In this document: one piece after another, positions 6,449-13,506 of the stretch | Layout: each line of letters starts with the position of its first letter | Numbering within the stretch: position 1 is the first letter of the stretch | Source: a virus | Direction: 5' to 3' (one strand) | DNA: 22,975 nucleotides | IMG/VR virus record: IMGVR_UViG_3300042691_014814 | Location: 1 to 22,975 of that record | Program-made: the position numbers and the translations under genes | Notes under the pieces: generated by a model | Told to the model about the DNA's origin: nothing | Databases searched by the model: none | Seen by the model: only the letters and a program-made list of their open reading frames with translations

Positions 6449-6794
6449 TTTTAAGATAATACCTTTTATATGAATTCAACGCACGATTAGCATAACCCCA
6501 ATACTTTTTCTCGTCAATGAAAATGTTTAAGTTTTTTGCTAATTGAATTCCGTTTTCCCAAGCAGTATATTCTTCCAATAGCATATCTTGGTCAAGTTGT
6601 TTTGTCCAGTTCATATAATGACCAGCCTCATGCAACATGACGTATAGCCTATTGTTTCCCCTTACGTTTGTATTGATCGTAATTAGCGGAAATGATTTTG
6701 ATTTCCAAAAGGCACAAATGCCTCCTTTTTCGTATTGTACAATTACATCATTAGTTTCAAGATAGTCTCGTAGTGTTTCAATATCTGTGTTCAT
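6438..6794 (-). CDS. Zincin-like metallopeptidase (HEAGH) protein
   Basis: Residues 53-59 MLHEAGH carry the HExxH zinc-binding and catalytic motif on a predicted helix, followed by EEYTAWENGIQLA (74-86), where Glu74 or Glu75 would be the third zinc ligand. This arrangement fits the ImmA/IrrE-like (COG2856) or SprT-like small zincins. At 118 residues it has only the catalytic core. ImmA-type peptidases cleave repressors or host regulators; the target here is unknown. The ATG is at the ATGA junction with the AT-hook gene, with AAGGAGG running right up to the start, so translation is probably coupled to that gene. Confidence 0.75.
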   Translation of the reverse strand: MNTDIETLRDYLETNDVIVQYEKGGICAFWKSKSFPLITINTNVRGNNRLYVMLHEAGHYMNWTKQLDQDMLLEEYTAWENGIQLAKNLNIFIDEKKYWGYANRALNSYKRYYLKNAS

Positions 6795-7363
6795 CCTCCT
6801 TCACCCCAAAACATTTTGGATTTCCTTTCGGTTGTTAGAAACATAGCAGAAATTCTATCGTTCTTAATGGAGAAACTATATGGATACAAATCTCCAAGAC
6901 GCTTAAGTTTGTTTTTGCTTTGATTTTTGCTCAAGTAATTGATACACCCAAAAAAGATTTGTTTATCACTATAACCCATAGAACGGAACTTGTCAACGTC
7001 CGTCTTAATATAGCCTACAACTGGATAAACACTTCTTGTGGTTTTAATTGGCAATCTACAAGTTGAGTAAGCACCAAGTTTTGTAGTTTCCTCTCTAGCA
7101 TGAACGATTGAACTCCACTCTGCCATTGGCTCAAAATCACACTCACAAACATCTTGTGTTACTTGAAATGGATTGATCTCGTCAACCTCAAAATATTGAT
7201 CTTGTTGTGTTGTTTCAAGTGTTTGTGTTTCAATGATTTTGGTTTTTGCTTTTCGTCCTCTTGGTTTTGATTGCTTTTTCTCAATAAGTTTAATTTCTTC
7301 TTTTACAACTGGTGTATTAGTCTTTTGCTTATTCTTAGAACCTTTTGGACGACCCCTTGGCAT
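6791..7363 (-). CDS. AT-hook DNA-binding protein
   Basis: The protein begins MPRGRPKGSK, with PRGRPKG at residues 2-8 a textbook AT-hook that inserts into the minor groove of AT-rich DNA; a second weaker hook, KPRGRK, lies at 33-38. A Lys/Gln-rich linker follows to about 65, then a globular C-terminal part (about 70-190) with CECDFEPMAEW and YPVVGYIKTDVDKFRSMGYS that I do not recognise. The ribosome site AAGGAGTTTT precedes the ATG. Binding an AT-rich phage genome, or silencing or compacting DNA, is plausible. It overlaps the metallopeptidase gene by four bases. Confidence 0.75.
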   Translation of the reverse strand: MPRGRPKGSKNKQKTNTPVVKEEIKLIEKKQSKPRGRKAKTKIIETQTLETTQQDQYFEVDEINPFQVTQDVCECDFEPMAEWSSIVHAREETTKLGAYSTCRLPIKTTRSVYPVVGYIKTDVDKFRSMGYSDKQIFFGCINYLSKNQSKNKLKRLGDLYPYSFSIKNDRISAMFLTTERKSKMFWGEGG

Positions 7364-7372
7364 TAAAACTCC

Positions 7373-7558
7373 TTATTGTGTTACGAAAGTTGATGTTAGG
7401 TGATTACCTGCTACTACTGCGACAATTTCAATTTCGTCGCCAAGTAAACGTTTTGCATCTTGAAGTGCTGTCTTTCCTTCGTGTGAACCATAAATTGTTT
7501 TTGTAAATGGTGTTTTGTGGGTTTTGTCAACAATATAACCGATTACAGTCCAAATCAT
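7373..7558 (-). CDS. Hypothetical protein (61 aa)
   Basis: A 61-residue protein with a compact beta-alpha-beta look: TVIGYIVDKTHK, then GKTALQDAKRLLGDEIEIVAVVAGNH. No family is recognised and no catalytic motif is visible. It starts with AAGAGGAGC before the ATG, shares an ATGA overlap with glutaredoxin upstream, and stops ten bases before the AT-hook gene, so it belongs to the same operon. Confidence 0.7.
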   Translation of the reverse strand: MIWTVIGYIVDKTHKTPFTKTIYGSHEGKTALQDAKRLLGDEIEIVAVVAGNHLTSTFVTQ

Positions 7559-7836
7559 TTTTGCTCCTCTTTAGTTTCTGGCATATATCCTTGATCTGTG
7601 AAATACTCAACCAAATCATCGTAACCACCAATTAAAACTGGATCTCCGGAAACTCGATACTCAATTATAATTGGTGTTGTTTTGTGATCCCACAAGTTTT
7701 TAATTCCTTCTAAAACAGGAAGATTTCTATCATAGAAAGAAACAACATATTGAAACCCTGTTTGATTGAGAAGTTTTAGTGCATTAACACAATATTCGCA
7801 ATCGGACAGAACGTGAACCCAATACCATCTACCCAT
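7555..7836 (-). CDS. Glutaredoxin-like protein
   Basis: A small thiol-disulfide oxidoreductase, most likely supplying electrons to ribonucleotide reductase or keeping phage proteins reduced. The thioredoxin fold is visible as VHVLSDCEYCVNAL with the active-site pair C13 and C16, the cis-proline loop TTP at 53-55 followed by the strand IIIEY, and the glutathione-binding GGYDDL at 70-75. The 93-residue length fits glutaredoxins. AAGAGGATAAA precedes the ATG. No ribonucleotide reductase lies in this window. A separate thioredoxin is at 15541-15885. Confidence 0.88.
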   Translation of the reverse strand: MGRWYWVHVLSDCEYCVNALKLLNQTGFQYVVSFYDRNLPVLEGIKNLWDHKTTPIIIEYRVSGDPVLIGGYDDLVEYFTDQGYMPETKEEQK

Positions 7837-7837
7837 T

Positions 7838-8137
7838 TTATCCTCTTAGAAGTTGTTTAGTTTTAATCTTAGAACTTTCAATCTTTTCATAGATCATATC
7901 AACCGATCCAAGAACAACAACGTCCTGTCCTGCCGAACCTTTATTGATTGTAATACGTGAGAATTTCATACCAGTAGGAATATTTGGATTAGAACCCTCA
8001 AAAAGATTTACGTTTGTTGAACGGTCCTCTCGTACCATAATAATATGCTCTGGGCTTACGTAGATTTCACGTACTGAATATCTGTCTTTTGGATGTGTTG
8101 GGACTGATGCTTCTACAATTTCTACTAATTGGATCAT
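7838..8137 (-). CDS. Hypothetical protein (99 aa)
   Basis: An acidic-basic balanced protein with mostly beta-strand pattern: VREIYVSPEHIIMVRED (about residues 22-38), GMKFSRITINKG, and QDVVVLGSVDMIYEKI. This gives the look of a small beta-sheet protein with a C-terminal helix, but I know no named family for it. AGGAGTAAAA lies just before the ATG. It sits one base from glutaredoxin and two from the SH3-like gene, as part of one operon. Confidence 0.75.
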   Translation of the reverse strand: MIQLVEIVEASVPTHPKDRYSVREIYVSPEHIIMVREDRSTNVNLFEGSNPNIPTGMKFSRITINKGSAGQDVVVLGSVDMIYEKIESSKIKTKQLLRG

Positions 8138-8139
8138 TT

Positions 8140-8364
8140 TTACTCCTGTGGATATGGATAAACATCATTTTTATCTACGGACCAATAAGAATTTTCATAC
8201 ATAATCTTGGCCCATCTATCATCAATAGTTTCGACATACCAAGCACAAATAGGTGATTTATAAGTCTTATATTTTCTTGGACATTTGGTATCTGGAGAAT
8301 ATAAAACACAATCGCTAGGTATCCAAACTGGATCTCCAGAATTAATCAGTTTGATCTTCATCAT
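8140..8364 (-). CDS. Small beta-rich hypothetical protein (74 aa)
   Basis: Residues 1-20 (MKIKLINSGDPVWIPSDC) and the later WYVETIDDRWAKIMYENSYW segment suggest a small SH3-like barrel of the type often seen in phage genomes. Two adjacent ATG codons (8364 and 8361) can serve as start. It overlaps the upstream gene by 23 bases and lacks a strong ribosome site, so coupling is likely. Three cysteines are present, but not in a clear zinc-site arrangement. The function is unknown. Confidence 0.65.
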   Translation of the reverse strand: MMKIKLINSGDPVWIPSDCVLYSPDTKCPRKYKTYKSPICAWYVETIDDRWAKIMYENSYWSVDKNDVYPYPQE

Positions 8365-8749
8365 GCTGCTCAGTTAAACCATCAACAGATTGAAGTCTGT
8401 TTTTAAGTTCGTGTAGCATTTGTGAATAATCAACTTGCTGCTCTTTTTGTTCGCTGTCTGGTAAGGTAACTCGTTGTTCACTCTGCTGCAAGTTAATTTT
8501 CATCCAGCCGGTAAGAATAACTTGAATATCATCTAAGCATTGGTCATAACTTGATAGTATTAAACGTAATTTGTGGATTTTATTTAGTGCTTCAAGTGAA
8601 TTTAAGTTATCACCATTAGCAAGCATTTTATCCAGTTCTTTCAATGGTTCCAAGAACTGTAATGCATCATGAATTTTATAATCTAGTAATCGCCAACAAT
8701 CATAAGGAACATCATCAAACTTTGTCGTATAAGAAACTTTTACGTTCAT
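8342..8749 (-). CDS. Helical hypothetical protein (135 aa)
   Basis: A mostly helical acidic protein. Residues 20-80 contain leucine-rich amphipathic stretches (LLDYKIHDALQFLEPLKELDKML and NKIHKLRLILSS, quoted in part), and the C-terminal third is Gln/Glu rich with a further helix (YSQMLHELKNRLQSV). The start is set to the ATG at 8747-8749 with GGTGAT six bases upstream; a TTG one codon earlier is less likely. No family is recognised. It may be a coiled-coil oligomer. Confidence 0.7.
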   Translation of the reverse strand: MNVKVSYTTKFDDVPYDCWRLLDYKIHDALQFLEPLKELDKMLANGDNLNSLEALNKIHKLRLILSSYDQCLDDIQVILTGWMKINLQQSEQRVTLPDSEQKEQQVDYSQMLHELKNRLQSVDGLTEQHDEDQTD

Positions 8750-8758
8750 CAATCACCA

Positions 8759-9031
8759 TTATTGTACTGTTAGTATATCCCATAATTGTTTAACTGCCAA
8801 GGCAATTAGTGCAGTAACTGCTGCCCATGTAACTCTGGAGTGTGTAGCACGCCACTCTTCAAGAGATTTAACTCTTGGAAACAAACCATGATCTGGGTCT
8901 TTGATTTTAGCCAAATCGATGTTTATTTCATCTTGTTTGGCCTTCATGGCATCAACGCTATTTATAACCTTATCAACTTTTTTATCTAATTCAATGATCA
9001 AATCTCTTAAGTCGTCTGTTGAATAGGGCAT
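8759..9031 (-). CDS. Coiled-coil protein with C-terminal membrane anchor (XhlA-like layout)
   Basis: The N-terminal 45 residues are a coiled coil (LIIELDKKVDKVINSVDAMK and on). The linker SLEEWRATHSRV then leads into one membrane segment, WAAVTALIALAVKQLWDIL, near the C-terminus. This layout (coil, then a helix entering the membrane at the tail) matches small phage membrane proteins such as XhlA-type holin partners. Whether it acts in lysis is not shown, as no endolysin or classical holin lies nearby. GGAG stands ten bases before the ATG. It lies between groEL and the 135-residue gene. Confidence 0.7.
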   Translation of the reverse strand: MPYSTDDLRDLIIELDKKVDKVINSVDAMKAKQDEINIDLAKIKDPDHGLFPRVKSLEEWRATHSRVTWAAVTALIALAVKQLWDILTVQ

Positions 9032-9063
9032 AGGCTACACACTCCATAAATTACTAACTAGTG

Positions 9064-10635
9064 CTATCTTTGTACAACAGCATAGTTTGTAGTAATTAGT
9101 GTGCCAACAGCAGAAACGGCGTTCTGTAAAGCACAACGAGTAACTTTTACTGGGTCAATAATACCTTTCTCAAACATATCAACCACTTGTCTGTTTAAGA
9201 AATCGTATCCAACTTTATTGTCCTCTAGGTTACCAATTAAACTGACGATAATATCTGGTGACTCACCAGCATTAGCAGACATTTGACGAATTGGTTCCTC
9301 AAGTGCTTTCAAGACAATTTCAACACCAAACTTTTGTTCTTCGTTATCAATCTGGAAATTGATACCCTCAGTTGCTCTCAACAAAGCAACGCCACCACCG
9401 GCAACGATACCTTCTTGTTGTGCAGAACGTACTGCTTCCAAAGCATCTTCAATTCTGTGTTTCTTTTCAATTAGTTCAATTTCAGTAGAAGCGCCAACAC
9501 GAATAATAGCAATGCCAGAAGCAAGTCTAGTAATTCTTTCTTGGAGGCGTTCACACTCGTAGATTGATTCCGTTTGTGAAAGTTCTGCTTTGATTGCTTC
9601 AATTCTTGCGTCAATCTCTGGTAGTTCTCCCTTGCCACCTACGATTGTGGTTTGAGATTTGGCGATTTCAATTTTCTTTGCTCTACCAAAATCTTTGAGT
9701 TTAACATCACCAATCTTCATACCGCTTTCAGTAGAAACAAAGGTTGCTCCAACAGAAATGGCAAGGTCTTTCATAATGTTGCGTCGTTCTTCTCCGTATC
9801 GTGGTGCTTTAACTGCTGCGACTTTCATTGTGCCACGCATTGCGTTCATAATAAGAGCCGCTAGTGCTTGTCCTTCAATTTCCTCTGCTACAATAACAAA
9901 TGGCTTACCTTCTCTTGCGATAAGTTCAAGAACAGGAAGCATATCTTGAACGGAATCGAACTTACGATCCGTGACAAGAATATAAGGTTCCTCGTACTTA
10001 ACAACTCCACGCTTCTCATCATTTATAAACGCTGTTGCTAAATAGCCGCTATCAAAGCGAAAACCCTCAACTACATCCAAAGAAGTTTCCAAAGAACGCG
10101 CTTCTTCAATAGTAATTGCTCCGTCCTTTCCTGCTTTATCTACTGCTGTTGCAATCAATTTTCCTATTGCTCTATCGTTATTTGCGGAGATTGTAGCAAT
10201 ATGTTCAATATCTTCCTCGGAGGAAATTGGAGAAGAAATTTCTGTAAGACGTTCAACGATCAAAGAAGTTGCTTTTTCCATACCTCTCTTCATTTCTACT
10301 GGAGATACGCCAGAGATAATGTATTTCTGTGCTTCGCGCAATAGGGCACGGGACAATACAATAGAAGTAGTTGTACCATCACCAGCCTGTGTTGCTGTTT
10401 GTTGTGATGCTTGCTTGATTATTTGTGCTCCCAAGTTCTCAAATGGGTCATCAAGGTCAATAAAATTAGCAATCGTTACGCCGTCTTTGGTTACGATTGG
10501 TGCTTTGCCTTTCTCTTGAAGAATTACGTTTCTTCCTCTTGGACCCAAAGTAGAAACTACATTGTCGGCCAATACGTTTGCACCTTTGAGGATCGCTTCA
10601 CTTAAAGCACGACCATCATTAAATTGTTTGCTCAT
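9064..10635 (-). CDS. groEL: GroEL-like chaperonin (60 kDa)
   Basis: An ATP-driven folding chamber subunit. The start is the ATG at 10633-10635 (MSKQFNDGRALSEA) because CGGAG lies five bases upstream; a longer frame adds only seven residues. The 523-residue product has the full chaperonin plan: TLGPRGRNV at 29-37, KDGVT with D51, AGDGTTT with D86, an apical domain with PFVIVAEEIEGQALAAL, IEDALEAVRSA carrying the ATP-hydrolysis Asp near 395, and AGGGVAL. It lacks the Gly-Met-rich tail and ends TTNYAVVQR. No GroES lies in the window, so it either borrows the host's, has one elsewhere, or acts without it as described for the phage EL chaperonin. Confidence 0.98.
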   Translation of the reverse strand: MSKQFNDGRALSEAILKGANVLADNVVSTLGPRGRNVILQEKGKAPIVTKDGVTIANFIDLDDPFENLGAQIIKQASQQTATQAGDGTTTSIVLSRALLREAQKYIISGVSPVEMKRGMEKATSLIVERLTEISSPISSEEDIEHIATISANNDRAIGKLIATAVDKAGKDGAITIEEARSLETSLDVVEGFRFDSGYLATAFINDEKRGVVKYEEPYILVTDRKFDSVQDMLPVLELIAREGKPFVIVAEEIEGQALAALIMNAMRGTMKVAAVKAPRYGEERRNIMKDLAISVGATFVSTESGMKIGDVKLKDFGRAKKIEIAKSQTTIVGGKGELPEIDARIEAIKAELSQTESIYECERLQERITRLASGIAIIRVGASTEIELIEKKHRIEDALEAVRSAQQEGIVAGGGVALLRATEGINFQIDNEEQKFGVEIVLKALEEPIRQMSANAGESPDIIVSLIGNLEDNKVGYDFLNRQVVDMFEKGIIDPVKVTRCALQNAVSAVGTLITTNYAVVQR

Positions 10636-10657
10636 GATAACTCCGTTGTTGAGCAAT

Positions 10658-10685
10658 AATATAACCAGAACAATTAAAACGTCAA
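10658..10685 (-). promoter_or_regulatory. Sigma70-like promoter of groEL
   Basis: Minus strand TTGACG (10680-10685), 16-base spacer, TATATT (10658-10663). It sits exactly between the stop of the 539-residue gene and groEL, and would give a leader of about 16 bases with CGGAG. Confidence 0.6.
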
Positions 10686-12305
10686 TTATTCTTCGTGGAA
10701 TTCTTCAACAATAATTGAAATACTAAGACCACCAGCAAATCTAATATCAAGTGTAGTCTTGTAATTCTTTTCGCCCATCATCGTCAAGAAAGAGAAGTTG
10801 AACCCTGCTTTTGTTGGGGTGTCAAACAAAAATGCTTCTTTTGATGCTAAATTAAGTGAATCACGACCCTTGAATAAAGTGACGCTTGCTGGGCTTCCAT
10901 CTGCAAAAGCAACAACTTTCTTAAACGTAGGATTGAATCCAGATAAACTTACACCAAATGCTGTTAAAGCAAGCATAGGATTGTCATACTTTACCATAAC
11001 TTCGTTTGCTTGTTTAAGATTCTCAAAGTCATTTAGATATGATGACATAAATCTATAACAAGTAGATTTGGAAACTAAGTTACCAAGTTCTTGTTCTATA
11101 CTTTTAACTTTTTGTACTTTTTTGGGAACACCTTCTTTTATATCTACACCATAAGCAGACAAAGAGTTCTTAAATGCTTGTTTGCTGTTTTGATATTCTT
11201 CTCTATATTTCTCTGCCAAAACATCAGCATTTGGAATAGTTCTATCTTTGTATAGTTTAAGAATATTTGTTTCTTCGCTTGTAAATTGGAAGGATTTTGA
11301 TGATAACTCTTTACCTTGGATATTTTTGATATTAAGGAAAGCAGTTGCTCTACCAGATAATGCTTCTTCTTCTTTAAGAGAAATAGCATGAATTAAAGGT
11401 GAATCACCCTCAAATAACTGATTGAGGCCAACTTGTTTAATTTCATCCTCTTCTGCAATAGAAATGATATTACCATTTTCAGCAGATTGTTCCAAGATAT
11501 CTTTTATTTGTTCTATTGAATTAGCATCATATAAATAGATATCGCCGGGACACCATTTGTCTGGTTCAATTTTGGTAATTGATGAAGCAACCTTTCTAAT
11601 CATCTCAAAAAGGTTACCTCTATCAACAACGTTCATGTTAAACGTAAGACAAGTTTTAGCAGCAGAGATAGCATTTAGATAAAGACCAATTTCTTTTTTA
11701 TCTGTTATTTTATTTTCATTAAGATAAGTAATTGCATTTTTGACTAAGCCAGCAGACTTCTTAGCAAAATAAACTGAATTGATTATTTGTACTGGCAAAT
11801 CTAATGCTGTGTCTGCTTTATTTTTAAGTTTGTTTTCTGCTTGCTCTATGCCACTACTGCCAACAAGGAAGAAATAGGAAACCAAACCCTCTTTCATATC
11901 TGGGGTTTCTGTTCCTTGCAGTCCACCTTTGGTAATTTTGGCTGTAAATACACCTTTGCCTAATTGATTGAGAGCATATTTGTTCCCATCAGTCGAAGGA
12001 ATAACGGGGGTCATCCTTGTGCCCTTCTTAAACAAAGCATCTAATTTTTGTTTATCTGCGTTTGCGTCGATTAAGGCTTGAAGGAATTGTTGGCCTTCGG
12101 GTGATTCAATATCAACAGTAAAATATACTGGCTCTTGATCTATGCTTTTTGGTTCAAGGAATAATTGTTCGCCATTTTGTATTTTTTGTACAAATGGTGT
12201 AAAATACTTCATTTTAGAAATATCGTTAGTATCAAGTGTTGCTTCTGCGAGCAACTCAACCTCATGAATAAGGTTGAATAGTTGTTTAATATCGAAGGTA
12301 TTCAT
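10686..12305 (-). CDS. Uncharacterised protein with leader peptide, probably virion-packaged (539 aa)
   Basis: I cannot assign a known family. The N-terminus MNTFDIKQLFNLIHEVELLAE is an amphipathic helix with I-H-E at 13-15 and L-A-E followed by Ala at 19-22, both matching the prohead-protease cleavage pattern I/L-x-E. The middle carries DKWCPGDIYLYD at residues 249-260, a W-x-P-x-D-I-[YW] pattern I associate with uncharacterised phage proteins. The rest is Lys/Glu rich, alternating helices and strands, with no membrane segment. There is no Shine-Dalgarno site; ACTATTTAAT lies three bases before the ATG. Its place between the ClpP-like protease and groEL suggests a late protein. Confidence 0.8.
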   Translation of the reverse strand: MNTFDIKQLFNLIHEVELLAEATLDTNDISKMKYFTPFVQKIQNGEQLFLEPKSIDQEPVYFTVDIESPEGQQFLQALIDANADKQKLDALFKKGTRMTPVIPSTDGNKYALNQLGKGVFTAKITKGGLQGTETPDMKEGLVSYFFLVGSSGIEQAENKLKNKADTALDLPVQIINSVYFAKKSAGLVKNAITYLNENKITDKKEIGLYLNAISAAKTCLTFNMNVVDRGNLFEMIRKVASSITKIEPDKWCPGDIYLYDANSIEQIKDILEQSAENGNIISIAEEDEIKQVGLNQLFEGDSPLIHAISLKEEEALSGRATAFLNIKNIQGKELSSKSFQFTSEETNILKLYKDRTIPNADVLAEKYREEYQNSKQAFKNSLSAYGVDIKEGVPKKVQKVKSIEQELGNLVSKSTCYRFMSSYLNDFENLKQANEVMVKYDNPMLALTAFGVSLSGFNPTFKKVVAFADGSPASVTLFKGRDSLNLASKEAFLFDTPTKAGFNFSFLTMMGEKNYKTTLDIRFAGGLSISIIVEEFHEE

Positions 12306-12308
12306 GTT

Positions 12309-12318
12309 ATTAAATAGT
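12309..12318 (-). promoter_or_regulatory. Start-proximal late-type element (ACTATTTAAT)
   Basis: Minus strand ACTATTTAAT three bases before the ATG of the 539-residue gene, between it and the ClpP stop. The element and its distance to the ATG are identical to those at 5587-5596, and no Shine-Dalgarno site is present. Confidence 0.5.
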
Positions 12319-12322
12319 TAGT

Positions 12323-12997
12323 TTATACGATAATGTCAGCAATTCCAAGTTTAACTGCTTCTTCTGCTGAAAGATATACATTTACTTTCTTATCAATCAT
12401 CTTGCGAAGTTGATTGTAAGACATATTTGTTTCTGTGGATAATGCTCTAAGATATGATTCTTGAATATAACGAATCTCTTCCATTTCATTTTCAAGATTA
12501 TGGAAAGAACCAGCACTACCACCAATAACAGAGTGGATCATGACACGACAATTCTTACCAATCTTACGTTGTCCCTTGGTTCCTGCTGCAAGAACAAGAA
12601 CACCAGCAGACATTACTTTACCAAGACCAAAGGTATGAATTTCGCATACTTCACGCTTAACACGCATATAGTCATATAAAGCAAACATATCGTCTGCATT
12701 ACCACCGGGAGTATTTATCATAAACTCAATTGGCTTGAGTGACTGAACTTCTTCTGTGTGTGTACCATCTTCGTTCACAATCTTCTTTCGCTTTGGCTCG
12801 GACAAAACCAAGATAGCAGAAATAAGATCAGAAATCTTTTCTTCTTCAACAGCACCAAATAGACCAATTGTTCGATGCTCTGGAGGAACTAGAAATTCTG
12901 TTGATTCACCTTCATCGTCGTCATCATCTTCATCGTCATGAACATGCTCTTCAACATCTTCGTTCTTTGACTTACGTTTACTGAAATTCAATGACAT
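12323..12997 (-). CDS. clpP: ClpP-like serine protease (S14 family) with acidic N-terminal extension
   Basis: The ClpP fold is clear: RTIGLFGAV at 42-50, EFMINTPGGNADDMFALYD at 91-109, the nucleophile in GKVMSAGVLVLAAG (S130), and H155 in RVMIHS. The Ser-His spacing of 25 equals that of E. coli ClpP. The third triad position, Asp in E. coli (D-R-F-L-S), aligns with N206 in VNVYLSAEEAVKLG, so the triad appears to be Ser-His-Asn. Residues 13-33 form an acidic extension (EEHVHDDEDDDDDEGE) absent from bacterial ClpP. It could pair with host ClpX/ClpA or serve in head maturation; the acidic scaffold-like gene lies two genes upstream. GAGAGGAACCA precedes the ATG. Confidence 0.92.
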   Translation of the reverse strand: MSLNFSKRKSKNEDVEEHVHDDEDDDDDEGESTEFLVPPEHRTIGLFGAVEEEKISDLISAILVLSEPKRKKIVNEDGTHTEEVQSLKPIEFMINTPGGNADDMFALYDYMRVKREVCEIHTFGLGKVMSAGVLVLAAGTKGQRKIGKNCRVMIHSVIGGSAGSFHNLENEMEEIRYIQESYLRALSTETNMSYNQLRKMIDKKVNVYLSAEEAVKLGIADIIV

Positions 12998-13020
12998 TGG
13001 TTCCTCTCTTTGTCAATTAT

Positions 13021-13049
13021 AGTATAACCAATCTATTACTTGTTGGCAA
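13021..13049 (-). promoter_or_regulatory. Sigma70-like promoter of clpP
   Basis: Minus strand TTGCCA (13044-13049), exactly 17 bases, TATACT (13021-13026). Both boxes match the consensus in five of six positions. The start falls at about 13014, just before the AGAGAGGAA ribosome site of the ClpP-like gene. The -35 box lies inside the last codons of the upstream gene. Confidence 0.65.
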
Positions 13050-13437
13050 GTTCTTCTTTTTGTGCCTTAAACATTTCGTTGATATGCTTGACTGCACCGT
13101 TCCAATTTGTAAAAGGAAGGTACTTTTGTTTGTATGCATCTGGATAGTTGTTTACCAGAGTTACAATAACTTTTTCTCTCCACATCCTAAATGATCTTTC
13201 GTGGATCATAATATAATGTTCAATATCGTTCTCGGACATACCTTTTTCTTTAAGAATTAGTCTTTTACTTTCTAAAACAAATTGAATATCCTGCTCTGCC
13301 AATACAAGAGCAAGCAACAAATCATTTGTTACTTTTTCTACTGCTTTACCCAAAACACCAAATTCCAAAGCAGAAGAAAATACTTTATGGAATAAAATGC
13401 CTGCAACAAACCATAAAATACCAGATAAAATTGTCAT
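13036..13437 (-). CDS. N-terminally membrane-anchored hypothetical protein (133 aa)
   Basis: The start is set to the ATG at 13435-13437, since AAGGAACAGC lies directly upstream; a longer frame to 13479 would run through the terminator hairpin and is rejected. Residues 1-17 (MTILSGILWFVAGILFH) form a membrane anchor, followed by a soluble helical domain with charged stretches (LESKRLILKEKGMSEND) and a Trp/Tyr-rich region near the C-terminus (YLPFTNWNGAV). No family is recognised. It stands just after a terminator, so it may be the first gene of its unit; a possible promoter overlaps that terminator. Confidence 0.7.
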   Translation of the reverse strand: MTILSGILWFVAGILFHKVFSSALEFGVLGKAVEKVTNDLLLALVLAEQDIQFVLESKRLILKEKGMSENDIEHYIMIHERSFRMWREKVIVTLVNNYPDAYKQKYLPFTNWNGAVKHINEMFKAQKEELANK

Positions 13438-13450
13438 GCTGTTCCTTATG

Positions 13451-13485
13451 AAATAAAAGGGCCATGTTATTTCTAACATGGCCCC
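13451..13485 (-). terminator. Rho-independent terminator with GAAA tetraloop
   Basis: An 11-base-pair perfect stem (GGGCCATGTTA with TAACATGGCCC, 13459-13469 and 13474-13484) closed on the minus strand by a GAAA tetraloop and followed by TTTTATTT. It ends the unit containing the acidic scaffold-like gene. Confidence 0.88.
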
Positions 13486-13506
13486 GAATACATGGCAAAT
13501 ATTCTA

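Noticed and set aside
8955-8970. Minus-strand TATAAATAG inside the coiled-coil membrane gene as a late promoter
   Set aside because: It lies inside a coding region, in the middle of an operon, with no gene start at a suitable distance.
13438-13479. Longer start for the membrane-anchored protein
   Set aside because: The extra codons are the terminator hairpin; the ATG at 13437 has a good ribosome site.
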